A stretch of DNA of 56,231 bases from Verrucomicrobiota bacterium (GTDB lineage: Bacteria > Verrucomicrobiota > Verrucomicrobiia > Chthoniobacterales > UBA10450), in contig QHQA01000137.1 of assembly GCA_003219695.1 (NCBI GenBank), positions 1 through 56,231 on the forward strand, written 5' to 3'. Every line of letters starts with the position of its first letter. The first letter of the stretch is position 1. The translations under genes and the position numbers were made by a program. Below are positions 33,817-41,812 of this stretch, piece after piece. Below the pieces are notes generated by a model. That model was not told where the DNA came from and did not search any database. It saw only the letters and a program-made list of their open reading frames with translations.

Positions 33817-33978
33817 CTGGGGAGCGCACGCGTCTCGTCCCGCGCCTGCGGGAGCGAGCGCATCCTCGCGATCGCGGACTTTTCTTGGAATTTCGCAATA
33901 CGTAGCATGCCCACGCCGAGAAAAACCCTGTTTCGGCGCGACGCCGAAACCCGCACGCGGGACGCGTGCGCTCCCCAG
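33817..33978. repeat. Long palindromic element between pyrB and pyrC, copy C
   Basis: CTGGGGAGCGCACGCGTC at the left and GACGCGTGCGCTCCCCAG at the right form 18-bp perfect ends. The inner CTCGCGATCGCGGACTT and CTGTTTCGGCGCGACGCCGA blocks are nearly identical to copy B. The pyrC ATG (33981) is 2 bp after the element. Confidence 0.9.
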
Positions 33979-33980
33979 AC

Positions 33981-35264
33981 ATGAGGGCGCTCATCATTCG
34001 CGGCGGGCGCGTCATCGATCCCGCAAATAAGCGCGACGAAGTTGGCGATCTTTATATCGCCGACGGGAAAATCGCGGAGAAGTCGGCGATCAGAAATCAG
34101 AAATCAGAAATTGAAGAGATCGACGCGCGCAATCTTATCGTTGCTCCCGGTTTGATCGACGTGCATGTGCATCTGCGCGAGCCGGGATTCAGTCACAAAG
34201 AAACGATTGAGTCGGGCGCGCGGGCGGCTGCAGCCGGCGGATTTACCACGGTCGTCTGCATGCCGAACACTTCGCCGACAGCCGATAATCCTAGCACGAT
34301 TGCCTGGATCAAAGATCGCGCCGCGGCGGCGGCGTGCGTGAACGTTTTGCCGACGGGCGCGATCTCAAAAAATCTCGCAGGCGAAGAACTCGCGCCCATC
34401 GGTTCACTCGCACAGGCCGGCGTCGTCGCGGTTACCGACGATGGTCAATGCGTGCAAAATCACGAAGTAATGCGGCGCGCGGTTGAATATGCCCGAATGG
34501 TTGGTGTGCCCGTGCTCGACCACTGTCAGGATTACAATCTCGTCGGCAATGGCGTGGTGCACGAAGGCTACTGGAGCACGCTGCTCGGGTTGCCCGGCTG
34601 GCCGGCGATGGGCGAGGAAGCGATGGTGATGCGCAACATCTTGCTCGCGGAACTTTGCGATCACCACATTCATTGCCAGCACGTCACGACCGCTGGCAGC
34701 GTGCGGCTGATTCGTGAAGCGCGGGCGCGCGGCGTGAAAATCAGCGGCGAAGTTTGCCCGCATCACATCGCGCTGACGGACGAAGCGATCCAAAATTTCG
34801 ATACGAACTACAAGATGAATCCGCCGTTGCGTTCGCCCACAGATGTGGATGCGCTGCTGGAGGGAATCGCCGATGGGACGTTGTCGGTCCTCTGTTCCGA
34901 TCACGCGCCGCATGCCGACTTCGAAAAGGAAGTGGAATTCGATGCCGCGCCGTTTGGCATAATTGGGCTAGAGACGGAGCTCGGATTATTTCTCGATCTA
35001 CTCGTGCACAAACATCGCAAGATCGACATCGCTCGTTTAATCGCGATGTACACCATCGAGCCAGCGCAGTTGTTGAGGGTTGATGCAGGCACGTTATCAG
35101 TCGGCGCACGGGCTGACGTAACGCTGATCGATCCGGAGTTGGAGTGGACAGTCAGAGTCGATCAGTTTCAATCGGCCTCGCGCAACTCGCCGTTTGACGG
35201 CTGGAAGATAAAAGGCCGCGCGGTGCGGACAATTGTCGGCGGGGAAACAGTTTGGAAATTGTAA
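33981..35264 (+). CDS. pyrC: Dihydroorotase (type I, PyrC/PyrX-like)
   Basis: 427 residues from ATG 33981. DVHVHLREPG (61-70) holds the metal-binding His pair; LPTGAISKNLAGEEL, LDHCQDYNLV, HCQHVTTAGSVRLI, SGEVCPHHIALTD, NPPLRSP and CSDHAPH are dihydroorotase signatures. It cyclises carbamoyl-aspartate. Three perfect CAGAAAT heptamers (34091-34111) encode part of AIRNQKSEIEE, a surface segment between early strands. The start is directly at the end of palindromic element C, with no clear Shine-Dalgarno. Confidence 0.95.
   Translation: MRALIIRGGRVIDPANKRDEVGDLYIADGKIAEKSAIRNQKSEIEEIDARNLIVAPGLIDVHVHLREPGFSHKETIESGARAAAAGGFTTVVCMPNTSPTADNPSTIAWIKDRAAAAACVNVLPTGAISKNLAGEELAPIGSLAQAGVVAVTDDGQCVQNHEVMRRAVEYARMVGVPVLDHCQDYNLVGNGVVHEGYWSTLLGLPGWPAMGEEAMVMRNILLAELCDHHIHCQHVTTAGSVRLIREARARGVKISGEVCPHHIALTDEAIQNFDTNYKMNPPLRSPTDVDALLEGIADGTLSVLCSDHAPHADFEKEVEFDAAPFGIIGLETELGLFLDLLVHKHRKIDIARLIAMYTIEPAQLLRVDAGTLSVGARADVTLIDPELEWTVRVDQFQSASRNSPFDGWKIKGRAVRTIVGGETVWKL
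34091..34111 (+). repeat. Three tandem CAGAAAT heptamers inside pyrC
   Basis: Exactly 21 nt, so the frame is kept. They encode the stretch around IRNQKSE. The complementary unit ATTTCTG shares ATTTC with the heptads in prmC (ATTTCAA) and the B12/GTPase gene (ATTTCGA). Confidence 0.9.
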
Positions 35265-35266
35265 CT

Positions 35267-35392
35267 TGTCATTCCGAGCGAAGTCGAGGAATCCCGTAGC
35301 GTCACCTTAAGCTTGTTCTGCGGCATCCCTCGACTCTGCGGAGTTTACCCTGAACGAGCAAAGCGAGTCGAATGGACTCCGCTCGGGATGAC
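35267..35392. repeat. TGTCATTCC-type palindromic repeat, copy 4
   Basis: TGTCATTCCGAGCGAAGTCGAGG at the left, and CGAATGGACTCCGCTCGGGATGAC at the right as the degenerate inverted end. It fills the convergent gap between pyrC and the CBS gene. Confidence 0.75.
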
Positions 35393-35400
35393 CGATTAAG

Positions 35401-35850
35401 TTATCCCACGTATCCGCCGTGGATGTAGTGTTCCAAATGCGCGATCGCGGCGCTCTGGCAGGAAATGACGTGCTTGACCAGATCGCCAATGGAAATGACG
35501 CCCACCACTTTGTCGTCATCGAGCACTGGCAAGTGACGAATATGCTTGTCCGTCATCATACGCAGACAATTTTCGACCGGCTCGCGCGGATGCGTGACGG
35601 TCACGTCGGTTGACATGATTTCGGCGACCTTGGTTTCCCGGGAGCGTTTGCCGCGCAGGATCACTTTGCGGGTGTAGTCGCGTTCGGAAATGATGCCCAC
35701 CACTCGCTCCTGTTCCATGACCAATAGCGCGCCGACATTTTTGGCGTCCATCATTTCGATCGCCTCGAAAACCGTTGCTTCGGGCGAAATCGAGAAAACA
35801 TCGCCGCTTTTGTGACTCAGGATCGTGCGGATAGTGCCACTGACGTCCAT
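35401..35850 (-). CDS. CBS-domain protein
   Basis: 149 residues from ATG 35850 (MDVSGTIRTILSHK). Two CBS repeats: VFSISPEATVFEAIEMMDAK and GIISERDY, then TVTHPREPVENCLRMMTDKH and GVISIGDLVKHVI. CBS pairs bind adenosyl ligands and act as cytoplasmic sensors. Nothing in the neighbours reveals the partner. The frame is open 28 codons further upstream, but that part does not look like protein. Confidence 0.88.
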   Translation of the reverse strand: MDVSGTIRTILSHKSGDVFSISPEATVFEAIEMMDAKNVGALLVMEQERVVGIISERDYTRKVILRGKRSRETKVAEIMSTDVTVTHPREPVENCLRMMTDKHIRHLPVLDDDKVVGVISIGDLVKHVISCQSAAIAHLEHYIHGGYVG

Positions 35851-35956
35851 AAGCGAGTATTTGAGGATAGGCCTGCACTGGCCTGCGATGCAAAACAATT
35901 CTTGCGGTCGGCGGTGACCTGTTCGGGCCGTCAATTATTTAGCAAGCTCAGCAAGC

Positions 35957-36061
35957 AAGCCGGAGTCTCGTTAGACCGTCGCCGTAAATGGATCTCTCTG
36001 CTCCCCAAACGATCAACCGCCACGCTGGTGAAGCGTGGCGGCTAATTGCGGACTCCGGCTT
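35957..36061. repeat. Nested palindromic element upstream of the CBS gene
   Basis: The outer arms AAGCCGGAGTC (35957-35967) and GACTCCGGCTT (36051-36061) are perfect 11-bp inverted repeats. Inside, CCGCCACGC (36018-36026) and GCGTGGCGG (36033-36041) form a strong 9-bp hairpin. No gene is seen in the surrounding 285 bp. Confidence 0.8.
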
Positions 36062-36134
36062 TTCGCCGGTGCGGGTCAAGGCCAGCTGGGGGCAGTCATC
36101 GCAAGCTAAACCAATCTGTCAGCGGCTCGCGAGA

Positions 36135-36320
36135 CTAGTGGTCTCTCAAGACGATGGTGCCGCTGATGGTACCGCTGGTCTCGCCGGTCACAAGGTTCGA
36201 GCATTGGTCCGTGGTGAAGCTGCCTCTAGCGCCAGCGTACCGGCCCGTTCCGCCAATAATGGTAAAGGGATCCACAACGTGAAGATCGCCGTTGGCGCAT
36301 AAACCAGCGTTTATTCCCAA
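36135..36320 (-). pseudogene. C-terminal fragment of a small beta-barrel (dirigent/allene-oxide-cyclase-like) protein
   Basis: 61 codons reading VDPFTIIGGTGRYAGARGSF and SGTISGTIVL, the ending of secreted AOC/dirigent-like barrels. No signal peptide or first half is found upstream; instead a palindromic element lies at 36339-36419. It is probably a truncated remnant, though a short unrelated gene cannot be excluded. Confidence 0.45.
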
Positions 36321-36338
36321 AAAAGCACGTTAAAATGC

Positions 36339-36419
36339 TGTAGCCGGAGGCGGCCCGTCCGCTGTAGCTTTAGCGGAGGTGGATGACTCCGGCAGCCGCA
36401 GTCAGCGACCACGGCTACA
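36339..36419. repeat. TGTAGCCG ... CGGCTACA palindromic element
   Basis: 81 bp with 8-bp perfect terminal inverted repeats and an inner CCGCTGTAGCTTTAGCGG hairpin. It lies 18 bp upstream of the truncated barrel-protein fragment. Similar to 7601-7666. Confidence 0.7.
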
Positions 36420-36521
36420 ACTAGGTTTGTTTGTGGTAAACAGGTTTGGCGCGGATGGAACGCGCCAAACCCGTAGTCGTTTCACACGTTCGATGTCGTC
36501 GTAACAGCCGAGGAGCTTTTA

Positions 36522-37007
36522 CTACGGCACGCGTACCGCCGTTCCCACGCTCACTCCGACGCCGGCAGGACTGGGCGAGGTCTCGAGAGTCCAAACCTGC
36601 TGTGCACCCGGTCCGACGTAGATGTTAAAGGTTGGACCGTCGGTGATCGACAGGGTGCCCGTGCAGTCCGCTGCGACCGTATAGGTTCCTACCCCTCCGG
36701 TGGCGTCGATGATAATCGTGCCCCCGATATTCACAGTGCCGAATGGATTGAACGTCGTACCATCTCCGTTGAACCGGAGGCCTTGCATAATGGCTTTCGG
36801 TACAAAGTTCCCACCGAAGTTTGCGAACCCGTCGAAGGTCCACAGATACAAGCCCCTTAGCATGCCCACGCTGCAAACGCGCGCGTCGGCTGCCGCCCGC
36901 GCGGTAGTGGACGTGCCCGGCGCCAGCGCGATTGCAGCAGCCAGGCACACCAACGCACAGGCGAAGGCCAGCGAACTCATTATCGTCTTCGTTAACTTTG
37001 TCTTCAT
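36522..37007 (-). CDS. Secreted hypothetical protein
   Basis: 161 residues. A clear signal peptide (IMSSLAFACALVCLAAAIALA) is followed by a mature part with CSVGMLRGLYLWTFDGFANF, GDGTTFNPFGTVNIGG and GVGTYTVAADCTGTLSITDG. The G-x-Y-T-V-x-x-D-C-T-G-T pattern recurs in secreted proteins of soil bacteria, with no known function. Two Cys may form a disulfide. Confidence 0.7.
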   Translation of the reverse strand: MKTKLTKTIMSSLAFACALVCLAAAIALAPGTSTTARAAADARVCSVGMLRGLYLWTFDGFANFGGNFVPKAIMQGLRFNGDGTTFNPFGTVNIGGTIIIDATGGVGTYTVAADCTGTLSITDGPTFNIYVGPGAQQVWTLETSPSPAGVGVSVGTAVRVP

Positions 37008-37145
37008 AGTTGTTGTTTCTTTCTGTTTAAGTTTTTTGTTGTTTTGGCCTTCTTTGACTTTGCGTCATTGCGAAATCATTTCCGGCCGTTCATCTATGTA
37101 CTGCGGGAAATTCGGCCCGGGGTTATAGGAAGAGTTGGCTTCGTC

Positions 37146-37179
37146 TCGTTAAAATCGTGAAGCGTTAAAGCGTTAAATC
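37146..37179. repeat. CGTTAAATCG intergenic repeat
   Basis: CGTTAAAATCGTGAAGCGTTAAAGCGTTAAATCG upstream of the secreted-protein gene. Fourth locus of this word in the window. Confidence 0.6.
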
Positions 37180-37213
37180 GGAAGGGACCGCGGATGACGC
37201 GGATTGCGCGGAT

Positions 37214-37361
37214 TGGGGAGCGCAGGCTGCTAGCCTGCTGGTTTCGGCTGCTAGCCGAAACACATTTGATTCGCGCCAATTTGCGTGATTCGCGGCAAAC
37301 CAGAAAAGTTCGCGAACGCGGGGACGCCTTCGCCAGCACGCGAGACGCGCGCGCTCCCCAG
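37214..37361. repeat. Long palindromic element, copy D (mosaic)
   Basis: It begins TTGGGGAGCGCAGGCTGCTAGCCTGC (like copy A) and ends CCAGCACGCGAGACGCGCGCGCTCCCC (like copy B), so its two ends come from different subtypes. It ends 4 bp before the stop of the kinase remnant. Together with 37146-37179 it fills the 359-bp gap between genes. Confidence 0.75.
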
Positions 37362-37365
37362 AAAC

Positions 37366-37899
37366 TTATTTCAGCGCAACCGGCTTCTTCGCTTCTTCGA
37401 CGAGTTTTTCAAAACGCGGTTCGCCGCGCAACGGGTCCCAAAATGGCATCAGTTTTAATTCGCCATAGCTGACGGCGTTCGGATACCGAATGGCCTTGGC
37501 AAGCTGTTCGCAAGCGAGATCCTTTTCACCGACCCACGCAGCAGTCATTGCCAAATATTCAATCATGTGGAGACCATTGACTGAGTCCCTTTCCACGGGA
37601 AGCAGCTCGACCGCGCGCCGCCCTTCGCGCAAGGCCTCCCCCTTCCGCCCGAGAGCGGCATCGATTACACCTAGCTCGCACCATGCTGGGCCGTAATCTG
37701 GTTGGGCCTGAACCGTTTTCCCCTGCTCTGCGCGCGCAGCAGCAAAAGCGAACTGCGCCTTGTGTTCGTCATTTGTTGTGCGTGCGATAACGCCTTCCAC
37801 GAAAGGACGCATGAAATGAACAGCGTCGTGAGCTAACGGGGTTTTGTCAGACGCGATCAAGGGTATATCTCTGCTCGCTGCGCATGCGGCGTACGGCAT
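37366..37899 (-). pseudogene. TPR-tail remnant of a Ser/Thr kinase paralogue
   Basis: The reading GKTVQAQPDYGPAWCELGVI, GRKGEALREGRRAVELLPVE, KDLACEQLAKAIR and SYGELKLMPFWDPLRGEPRF matches, nearly residue for residue, the C-terminal tail of the kinase at 53569-56231. Upstream the frame has no kinase sequence and runs into the end of a different kinase gene (37943-40786). The fragment is therefore the tail of a third kinase that lost its 5' part. It has no start signal of its own. Confidence 0.75.
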
Positions 37900-37942
37900 C
37901 GTCACCTGTAAGGCCGATCTGCCTATTGCACCGAAATCTTCT

Positions 37943-40786
37943 TCAATCTCGCGGTTTCTTTTCTGCGGCCAATTCCTGAAAGCGAGGATCGTTCCGGATT
38001 TGATCCCACACTGGATCAATTCGCAGCAGTGCCGGAGTAATCGGAGAGCTGTACGGCGTCTGGAGTAGCCGTTTGAGCATGGGCATGGCGTGGTCAGCAT
38101 CGCCCAGTAGAGCGTAGATACGCGCCATGATTTCCTCTTCGTCGGGGCCCTGGAATGGATCTTTGGAACTGGGATTAATGGCCATGGCTTTTTGTCCTTC
38201 CGCGACAGCAGACGCCCCTTCGCCCAAACCTGCATAGGCCTCACCCAAAGAGGCACGCAGCGCCGCCTCGGCAAAAGAACCCGGCGGGACCTTCTCGAGC
38301 TTGCGCTGAAAATCCCTCGCCACGCTTTGGTAAGTCGCGCGCGCCGCGGCGACATCGCCGGCGCGTTGCTGACTCAAACCTAGGAGAAGTTTTTCGGGGT
38401 CGCTTCGTGGGTCGGGTTTAGTCTCGGCGGCAAGTCCGCTTGAGAGTATCTCTATGGCTGCGGCGTAACGCTGCTGGAACAGAGCCTGCGTCCCGCGCAT
38501 GAACGAATCGGCACCGGGATTCGCGAGCAGCGCTTCTATCGACCTAAGATCTCCCATTGCCCAGAGCGCCCACACTTTTAGCGATAGCGCACCACGGTTT
38601 GTTGGCTCGAACACAAGGACGCGGTCAGCGGTGGCGACGGCTTCCGGAAAACGGCGCAGGCAACTGTACGTAACCGCGAGCAGCGTGGAGCCATTGACAT
38701 TGCGAGGATCGAGCTCATTGGCGCGGCGGAATCCTTCAATGGCCTCGTCCCAATGCCCAACTCGCCGCTGGATAAGGGCAACCGCCAGGATGGCATCAAC
38801 GCCATTCGGGAGACTCTGCTCGGCTTGCTGGAATTCCGCGAGCGCCCCGGTGAAATCGCCCTTCCCATAATAACGGTAATAACCTAGAGCAAGATGAGTT
38901 TCCGGCAGGTTCGGGTCGAGCGCGAGCGCATGATCGAGGGAATCCTTCGCCGCCGCCAGCGGCACCGGGCTTGGATCGATTGCCATCCAGTAACTCATGC
39001 TCTGTTCACAGGAAAGATATGCCCAAGCCAGGACAAAATTGGGATCCAACTTCACTGCCTCTTGATATGATCGAATCGCCGCACCCTGCAAGGTGGCACG
39101 ATCCAATGGCGAGCCACCCGAAAATGCGCGACCACGCAGATACGCATCGTAAGCAGCGGGATTGTTCGTCGGCTTGCGCTCAATGGCCAGCTTTTCAGCG
39201 GGTGCAATTTTGACATGGAGCTGCCCGGCGATTTTTTGCGCGATATCGGCTTGGATGGAAAACAGGTCGTTCAAATCGCGATCATATTGCTCGGCCCAAA
39301 CGTGAGTATCAGAGCGTGTGTCGATCAACTGCGCGTTTAGACGAAGATGCGTGCCGGCTCTGCGGACGCTGCCTTCCAAAACATGCGATACCCGCAGATC
39401 ATTTCCGATCCGCCGGAGATTTCGTTTGCCACGGTAGTCCATAACACTGGCCCGGCTGATGACTTTCAGGTCGGCGATCCTCGCCAGCTTGGTCAAAATG
39501 TCGTCCTGAACACCATCGGCAAACGCGGTGTCTTCCTTCTGCTCGCTCAGATTTTCAAACGGCAGAACGGCGATTCCAGTTTTTACCGGATGACGCATCA
39601 ATTCACTTTTCCAAGCGATCCATCCCGCAGCTGCTGCCAGTGCGATCAGCGAGGCTGCAAGTAGCGCGCTTGTTGGGTTCCGGCGCACCCATTTTTTTCC
39701 ACGAGTGAAAATTCCAGTGTGTCGGGCTAGGATCGGCTCATGCTTTAGCCAGCGTCCCAAATCTTCCGCCAGCGCGAGAGCGGACGAATAGCGACGCTTT
39801 GGATCTTTCTCGAGACACTTGAGGCAGATTGTTGAAAGGTCGCGATCTATTTTCGGATTTAAGAGGCGCGGTTGTCGCGGCTCAGTATCCAGCAGTAATT
39901 TGATCGTTTCGTACGTTGTTCCGCCGGCAAAAGGCGGCTGGCCAGTAAGCAGGTAGTAGAACACAGCGCCGAGTCCGTAAATATCGGTGGCGCTGTTGAC
40001 GGCCGCGTTGTTTCCCACGGCTTGTTCCGGCGCCATGTAGCTGGGCGTCCCAAGCACGTCCAGCGTGCGAGTGACACTGCTTTCCGTTTCTACCAGGCGT
40101 GCCAGACCAAAATCAGTCAAATGCGGTTCGCCATTTTCATCCAGCAAAATGTTTCCCGGCTTGATATCTCGATGCAGAATGTGGTGTTCGTGCGCGTAAT
40201 GAACGGTGCGCGCCACCTTCGCGATCAATTCCGCCGCCTGCCGGATCGACATCGGCGTGCGCTTGACTACCGCATCAAGCTGGCCGCCTTCGACGAATTT
40301 CATGCTGAAATAGCATGAGCCATCGCGCTCGCCCACTTCGTAGATCGGGACAATTGAAGAATGCTCGAGGCTGGCGGCTGCTTCTGCTTCGCGACGGAAT
40401 CGCTTCAAGTGCGCTTCGGTTGCCCAGTGGCCCAGGCCGATCACCTTAAGTGCGACGGTACGATTAAGACTTTTCTGCCGCGCCCGATAAACCACGCCCT
40501 GGCCGCCGCGGCCGATTTCTTCCAGTAATTTGTAATCGCCGAAGTCTGTCGAGATTCGTTCCGAGCGCGAGGCAGTCGCGGGACGCAGCATCGCTGTCGG
40601 ATCAGCCGCTCCATCAACTTCTTCCTCAATCAAACCAAGAGCTGTCTCGACGAGGCATGCCGGGCACGATCCTCGCGGCGTATCGCCGAGGATCTTAGCC
40701 CCGCATCTGGCGCAGACTTTGGTTCCGCCTCTCATAGTAGGAGAACCGCTCACGTCCCCTTCTTGTACTGCGTGAAATTCCCTCAC
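37943..40786 (-). CDS. Ser/Thr protein kinase with zinc ribbon, TM, TolB-like and TPR domains
   Basis: 947 residues. A CxxC-x12-CxxC zinc ribbon (C25, C28, C41, C44) comes first. The kinase follows: GRGGQG 92-97, K114, HRD 205-207, DFG 225-227, APE 252-254. A single TM lies at about 372-392. The outer part begins GIAVLPFENLSEQKEDT (FlgO/TolB-like domain, about 404-540) and continues as TPR-like repeats to the C-terminus. It senses an unknown periplasmic cue and phosphorylates cytoplasmic targets. GTG start at 40786, 3 bp after the sigma-factor stop; Met19 (40732), just before the zinc ribbon, is an alternative. Coupling to the sigma gene suggests one signalling unit. Confidence 0.9.
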   Translation of the reverse strand: MREFHAVQEGDVSGSPTMRGGTKVCARCGAKILGDTPRGSCPACLVETALGLIEEEVDGAADPTAMLRPATASRSERISTDFGDYKLLEEIGRGGQGVVYRARQKSLNRTVALKVIGLGHWATEAHLKRFRREAEAAASLEHSSIVPIYEVGERDGSCYFSMKFVEGGQLDAVVKRTPMSIRQAAELIAKVARTVHYAHEHHILHRDIKPGNILLDENGEPHLTDFGLARLVETESSVTRTLDVLGTPSYMAPEQAVGNNAAVNSATDIYGLGAVFYYLLTGQPPFAGGTTYETIKLLLDTEPRQPRLLNPKIDRDLSTICLKCLEKDPKRRYSSALALAEDLGRWLKHEPILARHTGIFTRGKKWVRRNPTSALLAASLIALAAAAGWIAWKSELMRHPVKTGIAVLPFENLSEQKEDTAFADGVQDDILTKLARIADLKVISRASVMDYRGKRNLRRIGNDLRVSHVLEGSVRRAGTHLRLNAQLIDTRSDTHVWAEQYDRDLNDLFSIQADIAQKIAGQLHVKIAPAEKLAIERKPTNNPAAYDAYLRGRAFSGGSPLDRATLQGAAIRSYQEAVKLDPNFVLAWAYLSCEQSMSYWMAIDPSPVPLAAAKDSLDHALALDPNLPETHLALGYYRYYGKGDFTGALAEFQQAEQSLPNGVDAILAVALIQRRVGHWDEAIEGFRRANELDPRNVNGSTLLAVTYSCLRRFPEAVATADRVLVFEPTNRGALSLKVWALWAMGDLRSIEALLANPGADSFMRGTQALFQQRYAAAIEILSSGLAAETKPDPRSDPEKLLLGLSQQRAGDVAAARATYQSVARDFQRKLEKVPPGSFAEAALRASLGEAYAGLGEGASAVAEGQKAMAINPSSKDPFQGPDEEEIMARIYALLGDADHAMPMLKRLLQTPYSSPITPALLRIDPVWDQIRNDPRFQELAAEKKPRD

Positions 40787-40789
40787 AGG

Positions 40790-41566
40790 TTACGCGCGCA
40801 AAACGGCGATCAAATGCCGCAGCTCATCCTCGATGTCACCCGGCACCGCTACTGTCTGAGCGATCTCCTCTCGAAATAACAAACGATAGCGCTGCCGAAA
40901 TCGGTGGAACGCCTGTTTTACAGCATTCTCGGTCATGCCCAATTCAGCAGCGATATCCGCCTGCGACGGGCGATCCGGTTCGTTCATGAGCAACTTTTCA
41001 AATCGCTCAAACATTGGGCCGTTACCGGCCCTGCGGTATTCCTCCTCCAATCGCGCGAGTACTTGTTCCAGCACGGTTAATGCCCAACGGCGTTCGTATA
41101 TTTGATCGGCTGTCAACGTGTCAACCGGCTCCATAATTGCCCGATCATTCGCGCGCAGTTCTTCCAAAGGAATCAGTCGTTGGCCCCGACCTCGCTTAGC
41201 GGTCATCGCACGATCGCGCTCGTCAGCGAGGAAATTTTTGAGTGAGACCAGCAGATAAGAACGCAGCCGCCCTTTCTCTTTGCGGACCATATTCAGGTCT
41301 CTGCGTTCCAGCAGCAGCGCAAAAAAGCCCTGGGTAAGATCTTCGGCCTCTTCCAGTCTGGCGCCTTGTCGCCGCACGAAACCGTAGATCGGTGGCCAAT
41401 AGGTGCGGCAAAGTTTTTCGAGCGCTTCCTGCGCTGCCGGTGATTGACCCTGCGCGGCCAACACCACGCTCCAATGCGTGGTGGTAAATGCGGCAGCGCT
41501 CCCGCGGGCGCGGGACGCATCTTCGCCAACCCCAGTCAGTGACGTCACTTGATCATCAGCAGTCAC
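40790..41566 (-). CDS. ECF-like RNA polymerase sigma factor
   Basis: 258 residues. TTTHWSVVLAAQG, then ALEKLCRTYWPPIYGFVRRQG and EAEDLTQGFFALLLER, form a region-2 domain of the type found before Ser/Thr kinases in Verrucomicrobiota and Planctomycetota. RPSQADIAAELGMTENAVKQAFHRFRQRYR is the region-4 helix-turn-helix. It would direct transcription of a regulon tied to the adjacent kinase, which follows 3 bp later. Confidence 0.9.
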   Translation of the reverse strand: MTADDQVTSLTGVGEDASRARGSAAAFTTTHWSVVLAAQGQSPAAQEALEKLCRTYWPPIYGFVRRQGARLEEAEDLTQGFFALLLERRDLNMVRKEKGRLRSYLLVSLKNFLADERDRAMTAKRGRGQRLIPLEELRANDRAIMEPVDTLTADQIYERRWALTVLEQVLARLEEEYRRAGNGPMFERFEKLLMNEPDRPSQADIAAELGMTENAVKQAFHRFRQRYRLLFREEIAQTVAVPGDIEDELRHLIAVLRA

Positions 41567-41812
41567 GCTGTGATCTAAGTAAAAACTGGCACCAAAAGCA
41601 AGCCTGCATCTTTTCCGTCCTCGCTACTCAGAGTAAGAGCACGCGCTAGACGAACGACCGCGTCCTTTCCTTTCCAACTGGCCAGCGACATTACAAGCCA
41701 ATGATACCGTTGCCGCAAAATTTGGTGGGAACGCTGCCGGGTTCGTCCTCGATGACTACGAGTCGAATTCACATTCTTGCGTTTTCGGTAGGGGAAAGAG
41801 AATAGTGGAAGG

